Assembly (NCBI RefSeq): GCF_003400205.1
Contig: NZ_QUQV01000002.1
Span: 124,001 to 188,000, forward strand
Length of the DNA stretch: 64,000 bases
Direction of reading: 5' to 3'
From: Bacillus sp. HNG
GTDB lineage: Bacteria > Bacillota > Bacilli > Bacillales > Bacillaceae_L
A program made the translations under genes and the position numbers. Below, in pieces: positions 1-8,844 of the stretch. How positions within the stretch are numbered: the stretch's first letter is position 1; each line of letters opens with the position of its first letter. The notes beneath the pieces were generated by a model that was not told the DNA's origin, searched no databases, and worked only from the letters and a program-made list of their open reading frames with translations.

Positions 1-531
1 CGTGTTAACCCCTGGATTTTTCCAATCCTTCGTATCTTGATGCCATGACCACAAAACAACATGATATCCATTTTCAGCAGCCGTATTAATAATAACATCA
101 TTATAACTTCCACCAACTGGCCGAAATAGAGTAGGGCTAAACCCGGTTATTTCCTTAAGCGCGTCAGAAGTTTGAATTATTTCATTCTCAAGTTTTTGGG
201 AATCCCTTATGATATTTAAATGATTAAAGGTGTGATTAGCAATTTCATGACCCTCTAATACTTCACGGCGAATAATCTCAGGGTAATTATTTGCATGTTT
301 TCCGACAACAAAAAAAGTTGCCTTTGCTTTATGTTTTGATAACACATCTAAAATTTCAGGAGTGTAGACGGGATTTGGACCATCATCAAATGTGATTGCC
401 ACCATCTTTTCATTCGTCTTTACTTCCCACGTAATTTTCCCCGTTTTTTCATAATCAAAGCGTTCTTTTGCCATTGCAGGAATTTGATTGAGAGACAAAA
501 AAAGGACAATCAATAAGATGTACCTTCCCAC
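1..531 (-). CDS. Polysaccharide deacetylase (NodB domain), 3' end cut by window edge
   Basis: This protein should remove acetyl groups from a cell-wall or exported polysaccharide. The visible 177 codons start at a GTG with the ribosome binding site AAAGGAGG about 7 nt upstream. A hydrophobic signal-like segment (residues about 4-21) is followed by the NodB domain. TFDDGPN (47-53) gives the catalytic and metal Asp pair, and HTFNH (100-104) gives the metal His pair. An RPVGGSYN segment and a WSWHQDTKDW segment match the later NodB motifs. The C-terminus lies outside the window, so subfamily assignment (PdaA/PdaB/YheN-like) is not possible. Transcription is leftward; the gene is separated from the next one by a terminator. 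Confidence 0.88.
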   Translation of the reverse strand, partial: MGRYILLIVLFLSLNQIPAMAKERFDYEKTGKITWEVKTNEKMVAITFDDGPNPVYTPEILDVLSKHKAKATFFVVGKHANNYPEIIRREVLEGHEIANHTFNHLNIIRDSQKLENEIIQTSDALKEITGFSPTLFRPVGGSYNDVIINTAAENGYHVVLWSWHQDTKDWKNPGVNT

Positions 532-611
532 AAAAGTTCCTCCTTTTATCATTTGGCTTACTAGCTAGTTTATGGATTTTTTTCATATTTATTTAAACGT
601 AAACCTGAATA

Positions 612-640
612 AAAAAATGACGAGAACTGTTCTCGTCATT
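612..640 (-). terminator. Intrinsic terminator after the YdcF-like gene
   Basis: AATGACGAGAA and its exact reverse complement (616-626 and 630-640) enclose a 3-nt loop. A run of A at 611-617 becomes the T-tract on the minus strand. It lies 12 nt past the stop of the 652-1239 gene. Confidence 0.85.
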
Positions 641-651
641 AGATGTGTATT

Positions 652-1239
652 TTATTTTATTAAATACTTTTCTACATAATATTTCGTGATTGACAAATAC
701 TCGCGACTATAAGCTTTTAGCAATGTTATCTGTGGTGTTTTTGCAGGTAGACCCTTTACTGTTAAACCGGCGTCTCTTGCAATTTGAACGGAACGATAAA
801 GGTGATAATCATTCGTCACAATAATCCCAAGCTTAGGATCTTCAGGGATAAATTGTTTCGAGAACTTGATGTTTTCATATGTACTTGTTGACCGGTCTTC
901 CATGAAGATTCTTGTTTCAGGAATCCCTTTATCCACTAGTTCACGTCTCATTGCCTCAGCTTCTGTAATATCCTCCCCTGGGCCTTGGCCACCTGAAACG
1001 ATCAAAATCGTATTCTCGTTCTCCTTCGCATATAATGCAGCAGCATCGATACGATATTGCAATGCAAGTGACGGGGTTTCACTGTTCACCTTTGCCCCAA
1101 GAATAATTAAATAGTCAGCATTTTTGGGCGGCTCTGTATCCACATACTGAGTTATTTTATAATGAATACTCCCGAAATAGATAACACCTATTATGAGTAA
1201 AATTCCAGTAGAAAGTAACATCATTTTCCTCTTTTTCAA
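652..1239 (-). CDS. YdcF/SanA-like DUF218 membrane-anchored protein
   Basis: This is a 195-residue protein with one N-terminal membrane segment (residues about 7-27) followed by a DUF218 domain. The domain is recognised from LIILGAKV, a VSGGQGPGE segment, the EAEAMRREL helix and a TNDYHLYRS segment. Relatives (SanA, YdcF, ElyC) are linked to envelope integrity and peptidoglycan precursors, but the reaction is unknown. The start is a TTG with AAAGGGG about 10 nt upstream. It is monocistronic: terminators lie on both sides. The domain call is secure; the role is not. Confidence 0.82.
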   Translation of the reverse strand: MKKRKMMLLSTGILLIIGVIYFGSIHYKITQYVDTEPPKNADYLIILGAKVNSETPSLALQYRIDAAALYAKENENTILIVSGGQGPGEDITEAEAMRRELVDKGIPETRIFMEDRSTSTYENIKFSKQFIPEDPKLGIIVTNDYHLYRSVQIARDAGLTVKGLPAKTPQITLLKAYSREYLSITKYYVEKYLIK

Positions 1240-1335
1240 ATAGTTTCAACCCCTTTAGGGTTATTCTATCATTATATCAAATGGTCAAAAAAGGAAAACT
1301 TTTAGAACGTCACTTTCTGTTTCAACGAGCTAAAT

Positions 1336-1362
1336 AAATCATGCCCTTCGAGGGGCACGATT
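1336..1362 (-). terminator. Terminator overlapping the 3' end of the SDR gene
   Basis: On the minus strand ATCGTGCCC pairs with GGGCATGAT (one G-T pair) around a short loop, and a T-rich tract follows. Plus-strand arms are 1338-1346 and 1353-1361. The hairpin begins right after the stop codon. Confidence 0.7.
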
Positions 1363-1363
1363 T

Positions 1364-2182
1364 TTAGTTAAGCCAATTTTGATTTTCTAAATCCTCGAAG
1401 TAGGGGTGAAAATTGTCCATTTCGGTTTCAGCCCGTTCCAGGACGTCGGTTGAATTCGTTTTTGAAATAAATCCCAGCTCACGTGTGGCGTTTTCTGTAG
1501 ACCACGGTTTATCTTTATTATCTGATACGCCATAATATGTACCAAATTTGATGGTGGATTGGATAGCTAAATCAACTAACTGAATCACATCCTGATGACT
1601 TAATAATGTTTTTTGGGTCCGTGGTATTGTTTGTAAATCCTTCACTTCATCCCGTCTAACACTGCCAATTCGCAAGTTAATGACAGATAGATTGTTTTCT
1701 TCCTCATAGGCTAAAATATGTCCGAGGTTTTCTGATGCCAATTTAAGTGTTCCATACAAACTCTTTGAGTATGGATAATCCTCAACTTTGATTTCACGTC
1801 CGAGTGAAGACATTCCATCCTTCTCATAAAAATCGGTCACATGATTGCTGCTTGCATAGACCACCTTCGGGATACCAAGATCGATCGCTGCTTTTAGAAT
1901 ATAAAATGAAGCTAGAAAATGTATTTCGGTCTTTTTATGAAATTGGGAAAGATCTTTAAAATCATTCTTTGTGTTCACATTAAGCAGGTTAACAAGTGCG
2001 TCACAATCAGGTGGAATCTTACTTACCAGATCCTCAAAATTTGTTGCATCCACCTCGATGTGGTTTGGGTGATGGTCCACCTTTTTATCAAGAATGAAGA
2101 TTTCATATTTGGTGTTTAGTCCTTCTTCAAGGATGGAACCTATTAGCCCAGTCCCACCGATGATGGCAATCTTCTTTTTCAA
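1364..2182 (-). CDS. NAD-dependent epimerase/dehydratase, uronate-dehydrogenase-like
   Basis: This is an extended short-chain dehydrogenase of about 272 residues. The Rossmann motif GGTGLIG is near the N-terminus, YASSNHVTDFYE lies mid-protein, and the catalytic Tyr and Lys are in SLYGTLKLASENL. The SSNHV-x-x-FY pattern is typical of uronate dehydrogenases and close relatives, so oxidation of a sugar acid or similar substrate is likely but not proven. I prefer the TTG at 2182 because AAGGGGAG sits 8 nt upstream; the ATG 30 nt further upstream has no ribosome binding site. It stands alone, with a tandem-repeat array upstream. Confidence 0.8.
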   Translation of the reverse strand: MKKKIAIIGGTGLIGSILEEGLNTKYEIFILDKKVDHHPNHIEVDATNFEDLVSKIPPDCDALVNLLNVNTKNDFKDLSQFHKKTEIHFLASFYILKAAIDLGIPKVVYASSNHVTDFYEKDGMSSLGREIKVEDYPYSKSLYGTLKLASENLGHILAYEEENNLSVINLRIGSVRRDEVKDLQTIPRTQKTLLSHQDVIQLVDLAIQSTIKFGTYYGVSDNKDKPWSTENATRELGFISKTNSTDVLERAETEMDNFHPYFEDLENQNWLN

Positions 2183-2266
2183 TGCTGTGCTCCCCTTTTT
2201 AACGAGTCTCATTGTTTAAAGTCCGTCATTTTTAGGAAATCATACATCATTCTCAAGAGGTTTGCA

Positions 2267-2474
2267 GCAATGAAGGACGTTTCGACGTTGATTTTACTTC
2301 ATTCGAGTTTTCATCGGGCTTATGATAACCTTTTTGATTGCGACTTCTCTTCGTTTGGGTCGTCATCCACCTTATGAAGACATTTTCGAATCAGACTTCC
2401 CCTCGTTCAAGTCTTCATCCACCTTATGATGCCCCCTACAGTGACAGCCCCTTTAAGTTCCGGTCTTCATTTAG
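2267..2474. repeat. Tandem array A, four degenerate 52-bp units
   Basis: Units begin at 2267, 2319, 2371 and 2423. The landmark CTTATGA occurs at 2319, 2371 and 2423, exactly 52 bp apart, and CATCCAC/CATCGGG-like ends precede it with the same spacing. The array fills the 322-bp gap between the AddA-like stop and the SDR start. It contains no credible ORF. Confidence 0.8.
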
Positions 2475-2504
2475 AATAAATCCCTAAAAACTAACACACC
2501 ACTC

Positions 2505-5500
2505 CTACACACCTACTATAATATTCGGTGTAACAAAGTAAAGTTGCTTGTCCGCCACTTTTTCGCCCGTGATTCGTTCCCAAATTTGCTGGTACAGGTC
2601 AATTTGATTTTGGTAATATTTCGTAAGGACTGGTAGCTTCGCTATGTCCTTTGGACGGTCTGTTTTATAATCGACGATTTTCCAAGTACCATTCAGCTTA
2701 TAGGCAAGGTCAATAATGCCACTAGCAAAAACAGTCTCAGCATTGTCCCCTTTTTCAACGAACTCGTACAATGGATCTTGAGCATTGATTTTCATCATAA
2801 ACGGAACTTCTGTTAACACATGGTCAGCAATCTGAAGCTCTGCCCAAATCATCGATTGTTTAAAATGGGCTACCGCTTCAGCAACTTCATCTCTTCTTCC
2901 TAACGAAATCTCATGCTTTTGTAAAGTCGAGCCAATTACTTCTTCAGCTTCTTCTCCTTTGGCAATCTTCTCAAACACCTCATGGATAGCAGTTCCCCAC
3001 GTCTGCCCCCCACCTTCCTCACGCTCAATCTCAAGCGAGAAGATATCCTGCTTGTCTTCAGTTGGACTATATGTTGAAAAAGATGGTTGCTTTCGATCAT
3101 CAATCCAATCAAGTAAACCCTGTGTGTCTTCTACGAATTCATCTCGTGTAACGATGTGCTTCTGAATCACTTTTCCCTCATAAGTTAGCTCTAGCTTTTC
3201 AATCTCCTCAAGTCCAGATATACCATCAAGAAGAAGATTCCACGGATTTTTATCATTTTTGGTTTCAAATGAACTGATGATCATGGCTTTCTCTGCTCTT
3301 GTTGCCGCTACATACAGAATGCGTATTTCCTCCGCAAGTAAATAAGCTTCCTCAGCATCGAGATAAGACTCCCAGTGGAGAGGCTGTGCAACAGGTTTTC
3401 TCGCAAAGCCTTGCTTTCTTTCGAACATAAAATATCCCGTTGATGATTGCTCTTCACGTCTGATATGGGACCATATTTTATTGCGGACTTCTGACTTTTT
3501 CCCCGGATGGGCCAAGAACACAATCGGTGCTTCCAAGCCTTTTGCTTTATGGACATTCATAATTCGTACTGCGTTTTCATCTTCCTCCAGATTGATGACC
3601 TTTGTTTTTTCTTCAATTTGCTGTTTCACATAATCGACAGCTTGACTGAAGGTTGTTGCTTCTTCTTCCTCTTTCAAACGGAGGGCTTCAAGAGTTTGTA
3701 AGAGATTCGTCGCTTCCCTTTTTCCATAGCCTTTCATAAGAAACAATGGGTACAGCCCGATATCTTCCATTATTTTTTTTATGGCCACAACTGGTGAAGG
3801 TGACGTCTTCCACTTTACATATTGTTTGAGCTTTGAAAGTGCTCCTTCAATATGATGTTTTGTGTCGGAATTTAAATGATCGGGCGACGGTGCAAAGATG
3901 GAAAAGACTCCTCCTGCTTGTCCCCATTGGAATAGCTCTTCATCACTAATCCCAAACCAAATACTTCGTAATGCTGCAACCAAAGCAATCTGATCGTCTG
4001 GATCCACAAGTGCTTCAAGTAGAAAAATAAGATCCTGAAATTCAAGAATGGTGCCAATTTCCATTTCACCACTTACGCTCACTGGAATTCCCGCTTCCTC
4101 AAGTTTTGACGCATACACATCGATTCCATCTTTTTGCCTTGTTAAAATCATAAATTCTCGTGGCTCGTGACCCTCTTTTATTAATTTTTGAACGTATGCC
4201 GTGATACTATTTGCATCTTCTTCAACCGTAATTGCTTTATTCTTCGCAAATTCATCAGCTAAAACCAGCCTTTTAATCCCTGAAAAATCAGATTTGCTTG
4301 CTTCCTTATAGGAAAAGAGCGGACGATAAGCAGCCTGGTGAACAGTCTTTTCTTTCGGCAAATGCTCCTGAAATACTTCATTCAGTAAGTTCGTAACATG
4401 GTCTACCGTTCTGAAATTCATAATAAGTTTAAGAACTTCTCCGCCATGGGCTTCAATCAGTTCCTTCACTAAATTGTAAATATCAATATCTGCTCGTCGG
4501 AACCGATAAATCGCTTGCTTCGGATCCCCCACAACAAAAAGCGAGCCCGGTCGCGGTTTGCACTTGGTCCAATTCTGTTCCGTGACATCCTCACCCGTTA
4601 AATAAAACATGATTTCTGCTTGGATTGGATCAGTATCCTGAAACTCATCGACAAGCAGCCTTTTGTATTTTCCTTGAAAATACGATCGTACTTCTGCATT
4701 GTCCCTTAAAAGAGCTGCGGTTCTCATTAACAGATCCTGAAAATTCATTAACGAGTGTTCCTGCTTTATTTTTTCATACTCTGCGAATGCCTCTTGAAAT
4801 AATTCGATCACAAATGGATGGCAATATTCACTCCAACTTACAAGTAAAGGCTGAATATGTTCCTCGAAAAAACCGGTAATTCTCTCGTGGTATTCCTTGG
4901 CATCCTCTTTTGATGTCCATTTGTATTGCGTAACCTTCAATTTTTTATCAAACAACTGAAAAATTTTAATTTTTAACGCATCGGTTTTGTCATTGTATTT
5001 AACATGGCGAAGCGCATCATCAATTGCCTCCTGGAGATTGTCAGGACCTTTAGGAATATCCTTCGGGATGCAACGACTTGCTTCTTTTAACAGCGTGATG
5101 AAACGACAAAACACGTCATCAAGATTTGGCTTTTCAATGACTTCACTTGCCCACTCAACATCAGGGTAGTTCTTCATTTGACAAAAGCGCTCCATTAAAT
5201 CCTTTTCACGAAGCCCTAAATCCTTCATAATTCTAGATTTCTGGGGATGATCCTGTTCAAGCTTGTGTGTGTAGACTAACCATGCCGCCTCTGCAATTTT
5301 GTCATCCTCTGTATCCTCAAGTTCAGAAAAATGAACATCAATCCCTGCTTCTACTGGTCGCTCGCGCAATAAACGTGCACAAAAAGAATGGACCGTTCCA
5401 ATAAACGATTGTTCAATGTTTTGTAAGGCCTCCTCGAGCAAAAATTTCAAATCAAGGTCTGTTTCCACTTTACATTTTTTCTCGAGAACCGTTAGGAAGC

Positions 5501-5708
5501 GTGTTTTCAGTTCATCCGCCGCTTTTTTTGTAAAGGTAATTGCCACAATCTCGTCCATTTTTGCTGTCCCTGTATAAATCAGGTTCACCATTCGGTCAAC
5601 TAGGCTCGTTGTTTTTCCTGAACCAGCCCCAGCTTCCACAAGGAAATTTTGATTCAGAACGGTTGAAATTTTATCTCTCGCCTCTTGATCGACAATCACC
5701 TTAGTCAT
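2505..5708 (-). CDS. UvrD/Rep-family helicase with C-terminal RecB-type nuclease (AddA-like)
   Basis: This is a 1067-residue superfamily 1A helicase-nuclease expected to unwind and resect DNA ends for recombination repair. Walker A GAGSGKT is at 27-33. The DEFQD box, GDPKQAIYRFRRAD, a NFRT element, MNVHKAKGLE and LYVAATRAEKA follow in the usual order. A RecB-family nuclease ends the protein, with WGTAIHEVFE, a GIIDLAY segment and IVDYKTD at 1011-1017, so both activities look intact. The ATG overlaps the upstream nuclease gene by 8 bp and has AAGGGAG before it. It is shorter than B. subtilis AddA (1232 residues) and could be a divergent AddA or a second system. Confidence 0.85.
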   Translation of the reverse strand: MTKVIVDQEARDKISTVLNQNFLVEAGAGSGKTTSLVDRMVNLIYTGTAKMDEIVAITFTKKAADELKTRFLTVLEKKCKVETDLDLKFLLEEALQNIEQSFIGTVHSFCARLLRERPVEAGIDVHFSELEDTEDDKIAEAAWLVYTHKLEQDHPQKSRIMKDLGLREKDLMERFCQMKNYPDVEWASEVIEKPNLDDVFCRFITLLKEASRCIPKDIPKGPDNLQEAIDDALRHVKYNDKTDALKIKIFQLFDKKLKVTQYKWTSKEDAKEYHERITGFFEEHIQPLLVSWSEYCHPFVIELFQEAFAEYEKIKQEHSLMNFQDLLMRTAALLRDNAEVRSYFQGKYKRLLVDEFQDTDPIQAEIMFYLTGEDVTEQNWTKCKPRPGSLFVVGDPKQAIYRFRRADIDIYNLVKELIEAHGGEVLKLIMNFRTVDHVTNLLNEVFQEHLPKEKTVHQAAYRPLFSYKEASKSDFSGIKRLVLADEFAKNKAITVEEDANSITAYVQKLIKEGHEPREFMILTRQKDGIDVYASKLEEAGIPVSVSGEMEIGTILEFQDLIFLLEALVDPDDQIALVAALRSIWFGISDEELFQWGQAGGVFSIFAPSPDHLNSDTKHHIEGALSKLKQYVKWKTSPSPVVAIKKIMEDIGLYPLFLMKGYGKREATNLLQTLEALRLKEEEEATTFSQAVDYVKQQIEEKTKVINLEEDENAVRIMNVHKAKGLEAPIVFLAHPGKKSEVRNKIWSHIRREEQSSTGYFMFERKQGFARKPVAQPLHWESYLDAEEAYLLAEEIRILYVAATRAEKAMIISSFETKNDKNPWNLLLDGISGLEEIEKLELTYEGKVIQKHIVTRDEFVEDTQGLLDWIDDRKQPSFSTYSPTEDKQDIFSLEIEREEGGGQTWGTAIHEVFEKIAKGEEAEEVIGSTLQKHEISLGRRDEVAEAVAHFKQSMIWAELQIADHVLTEVPFMMKINAQDPLYEFVEKGDNAETVFASGIIDLAYKLNGTWKIVDYKTDRPKDIAKLPVLTKYYQNQIDLYQQIWERITGEKVADKQLYFVTPNIIVGV

Positions 5709-8646
5709 AAGCGCGCACTCCCTTAAAGCTTTTTAGTCCCTCTGCCGTCTCATCCTGTTGCTTATGTTTTAATGCATCTTTGTCATAGGTGGAACGTCTG
5801 CAAATCTTTTTAAACTCACAGAACGTACATTCATTCTCATCATCTGTCATGGTAAAATGTCCATGCTCCACAATCGAAAGGAGCTTATCTAAAATATCTT
5901 TACCGTTGGTTCGTGTCGTTTCTTCTTGTTCCCTCACAAAGCGTTTTCCTGCTCCTTTACGGGTTGGAAAAAGATAGGAACTCATTTTTACTGCACCAGC
6001 CTCCATCCCCATATGGGCCTCGATTGCGAGAGTGTAAAGGAGATGCTGTAGCTGTCTCCCACCTTTGAAAAATTCCTTCGTATGATACCCCCAGCTGCTT
6101 CCCGTTTTGTAATCAATAATGTGGTAGGAGCCATCGGGAAGTATGTCGACCCGGTCAATGATTCCCCTGACATGAACCGTTCCAGTAGGAAGTTCAATCA
6201 CAGCTGGTGCGTCTTTGCCAAACGAATATTCAAAATACAAAGGTTCGCCCTGCTCACTATTTTCCTCTTCAATTTTTAAAAAGGTCTCGCATGATTCGAT
6301 GATTTCTTCTGACTCTAGTCTCTCCGTTCGTGGATTAGGTGGCGGAACAATTTTTTTAACATCATTCAGCCTTTCGTTCGCTATCTTAGTTAAAAGGCCA
6401 ACATGCTTTGAGTAGGAAGGTTTTTCGTGCCGTTCTTTCATTTCTTGATAAAATTTCTCAAATATTTCATGCAGCAAGGTTCCCCTCGTTTTAGCATCTA
6501 ACCATTTTGTCGGGTCATATGTAATGTCTTCAATTACGTTTAATCGCAACACATTTTCTAAAAAATAGGCATAAGGGCATTTCGCGATTTTTTCGAGTTT
6601 TCCAGCTGAAATAGTGATTTCCTGATTTTTGCGTGGATCAAAACTGGTCGTATCACTCTCAATTTTACCTTCGTACACGGTAAACGCTGGATCCTGCCTC
6701 ATTTTTTCAGCATGAAGCCCTCTCGTAATATTCGGAAAATCGGCTAAAAATGGTTCATTAAGCTGGGTCGTTTGAGAGTTTGTGATTTTCTCATACCACC
6801 AGTCTTCGATTTCAAGTGGATGACTTCGGTTTATAACCGGAACATTCTCTTGAAGAGTCTTAAAGTCTGCAGAAAAATCTCCTGTTTGAATTCGATAGCA
6901 TTGTAAAAATAAATACGCAGGTGATATATTTTGATTTTCATTTATGTCGAATCTACAGAAACTAATGGTTATTTCATTCTTTGCTGCTGAAGCAAACAAC
7001 TGCAACATGGAATAAAGGTCGTTTTTAGTTCTTTCTTTTTCCAATGGCAAAAACCGCCCTAGTTTTCCTCTTTCAGTATCAAGCAATAGTGGGTCTTCCC
7101 CTGCTTTCCCTGGAAACCGCTTGTTGTCCATACCAACAATAAACAAATGCTCACGATTCAAATAAAGCCCGTTTTTATACGAAGTGAAATGTAGAAATCC
7201 AGGCTTAGGACGCGAGTGCCCAATGCGAATGGTGAGGAAATCCTCCTCGAATTTTTGGTGGGCATTTACTACAGATTCATTGGAAAATGGTAGCAAATTC
7301 TCAATTCGCTCAAGCAATGCTTCTTTCGCCGCTTGGTCAAATGCTGATGAAACCTTACAATAGTTCTGCAGAAAATAGTGGATCGTTTTTAACAAGTCCC
7401 TATAATTGATTGTTCCATTGTTTTCGGCAGTTTGCATATGCTTAAACGTAGTCGCAAACCATTTTAAAATCCACTCATAATCTCGGATTCGGTTCTCTGA
7501 GCCAAGTGATTCTTTCAGTTTAGCTTGGATTTGAGTAAGATAGCGCTCTTTACCCCAGCCAATGTCGGCACCACGAAGTAGTGTCGCCCATGTTCTTTTT
7601 GAAGGTGCATCATCCCCTAAATCGAGCACGTTTTCCTGAAGAAGCTTTAAAAAAGCCTGCACACTATAATAATCCTTCATCCAAGCTAAGATTCCAGCCA
7701 CCATTTTACCTGGTCTCGTAAACCCAATCCGTATCCCCTCCCCAAAGGTCACCGGCACTTGTAAACGCTCAGCTACGTGATACATAGCAGTTACATATTG
7801 AGCGCTCGATGTATAAAAAATGGCTGCCTCATCAAAGCGAATCCCTTTTTCTTTGATTCGATAGATGACCTCTTTTAGCTCCATTTCCTCCGTTTTAGCT
7901 GAAAAAAGGGAAAGGGTCGGAACGGTTGTTGGTGAATTCTCCACATCAGATAAATAGCTTAATGGCGTTTCGTCTCCAAACACGACTTTTGATAATGGTG
8001 AACTTTCAGGTATAGCAGCACCGCGGACTGCTTCCATTGGTAAATAAAAATTGGTTGGTGGAAGGAGCGCTTCTAAAAATTTAACCTGTTCATATGTTAA
8101 CTTAAGGTTACTTTGAAGAATGAAGATTTGATTTCGAGAATCATATTTTCCTAGTGAACTCCGATAAAGGTCTGCCTCATCCACCAGTTTATGTTTATGA
8201 AGAAGTTGTTCGTATGCCTCTAAAATGAGTTTCAGATCGTCTCCTTTTTTGGGTGAAACGAATGGTTCACTTGAAAGGTTGCTACTTTTGTATCCTGCAA
8301 GACGAAGTTGGTTTATGGTAAGATACATACTTTTGCTTAAGGTTGGTGTAATTTCGAGCTCATGAAAATAGTTTAGTCCAGGCTTAAGTTCAGTTAACAG
8401 GTTGTACACCAAATGAACCCCGAGTGCATTGCTCATGAGTTGATTTTGTTGGTTTGATGTTGAATCGAGCGCAAGGTCCTTGATTGTTTTGATTTTTATA
8501 TTAAGGGCATAATTGTTTCGTTGAGTATATTGTCTTAAAATTTGCTCGCCTATCATATATGAATCAACAAGTAAGATTTTTTCATTTAAAAAATGCTGTT
8601 TACATATGGTTTCGAGGTGTTTAATGAGAACTTCCACTGGTTTCAC
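5701..8646 (-). CDS. PD-(D/E)XK nuclease / inactivated helicase subunit (AddB-like)
   Basis: This is a 981-residue partner of the downstream AddA-like protein. The C-terminal nuclease has a GIIDRVD segment and HIIDYKTG. Four cysteines match the AddB iron-sulphur pattern: C690 (KCPYAYF) and C940, C943, C949 in CTFCEFKKIC. I see no Walker A motif at the N-terminus, where B. subtilis AddB has a P-loop. At 981 residues it is also shorter than AddB (1166). Translation may start at the GTG at 8646 or the GTG at 8637; the latter sits 10 nt after GGAG and is better spaced. The gene is first in a two-gene operon behind a short-period repeat array. Confidence 0.8.
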   Translation of the reverse strand: MKPVEVLIKHLETICKQHFLNEKILLVDSYMIGEQILRQYTQRNNYALNIKIKTIKDLALDSTSNQQNQLMSNALGVHLVYNLLTELKPGLNYFHELEITPTLSKSMYLTINQLRLAGYKSSNLSSEPFVSPKKGDDLKLILEAYEQLLHKHKLVDEADLYRSSLGKYDSRNQIFILQSNLKLTYEQVKFLEALLPPTNFYLPMEAVRGAAIPESSPLSKVVFGDETPLSYLSDVENSPTTVPTLSLFSAKTEEMELKEVIYRIKEKGIRFDEAAIFYTSSAQYVTAMYHVAERLQVPVTFGEGIRIGFTRPGKMVAGILAWMKDYYSVQAFLKLLQENVLDLGDDAPSKRTWATLLRGADIGWGKERYLTQIQAKLKESLGSENRIRDYEWILKWFATTFKHMQTAENNGTINYRDLLKTIHYFLQNYCKVSSAFDQAAKEALLERIENLLPFSNESVVNAHQKFEEDFLTIRIGHSRPKPGFLHFTSYKNGLYLNREHLFIVGMDNKRFPGKAGEDPLLLDTERGKLGRFLPLEKERTKNDLYSMLQLFASAAKNEITISFCRFDINENQNISPAYLFLQCYRIQTGDFSADFKTLQENVPVINRSHPLEIEDWWYEKITNSQTTQLNEPFLADFPNITRGLHAEKMRQDPAFTVYEGKIESDTTSFDPRKNQEITISAGKLEKIAKCPYAYFLENVLRLNVIEDITYDPTKWLDAKTRGTLLHEIFEKFYQEMKERHEKPSYSKHVGLLTKIANERLNDVKKIVPPPNPRTERLESEEIIESCETFLKIEEENSEQGEPLYFEYSFGKDAPAVIELPTGTVHVRGIIDRVDILPDGSYHIIDYKTGSSWGYHTKEFFKGGRQLQHLLYTLAIEAHMGMEAGAVKMSSYLFPTRKGAGKRFVREQEETTRTNGKDILDKLLSIVEHGHFTMTDDENECTFCEFKKICRRSTYDKDALKHKQQDETAEGLKSFKGVRAYD

Positions 8647-8691
8647 TCTCCTGTTAGGTGAAATTTGGGTGTATTGCCACGTCTTTTTTGT

Positions 8692-8785
8692 TTCTTATCG
8701 GCGTTATTTTTGTTCTATCGATTTTATTTTGATTCTATCGACGATATTTCTTTTCTATCGATGTTAGCAGCCATTCTATCGATTT
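8692..8785. repeat. Five TTCTATCG cores spaced 20-21 bp before the AddAB-like operon
   Basis: TTCTTATCG begins at 8692. TTCTATCG then begins at 8713, 8733, 8753 and 8774, with spacings of 21, 20, 20 and 21 bp. The intervening sequence is T-rich and degenerate. The array lies in the 198-bp gap upstream of the AddB-like start and downstream of cutC. Confidence 0.75.
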
Positions 8786-8800
8786 TAGGCATTTTCTCCA

Positions 8801-8838
8801 AAATAAAAGGACGTCCAAATATACATCCAGACATCCTT
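8801..8838 (-). terminator. Terminator of cutC
   Basis: On the minus strand AAGGATGTCT pairs with GGACGTCCTT, including two G-U pairs, and TTTTATTTT follows. Plus-strand arms are 8807-8816 and 8829-8838. Confidence 0.65.
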
Positions 8839-8844
8839 GTTGTT

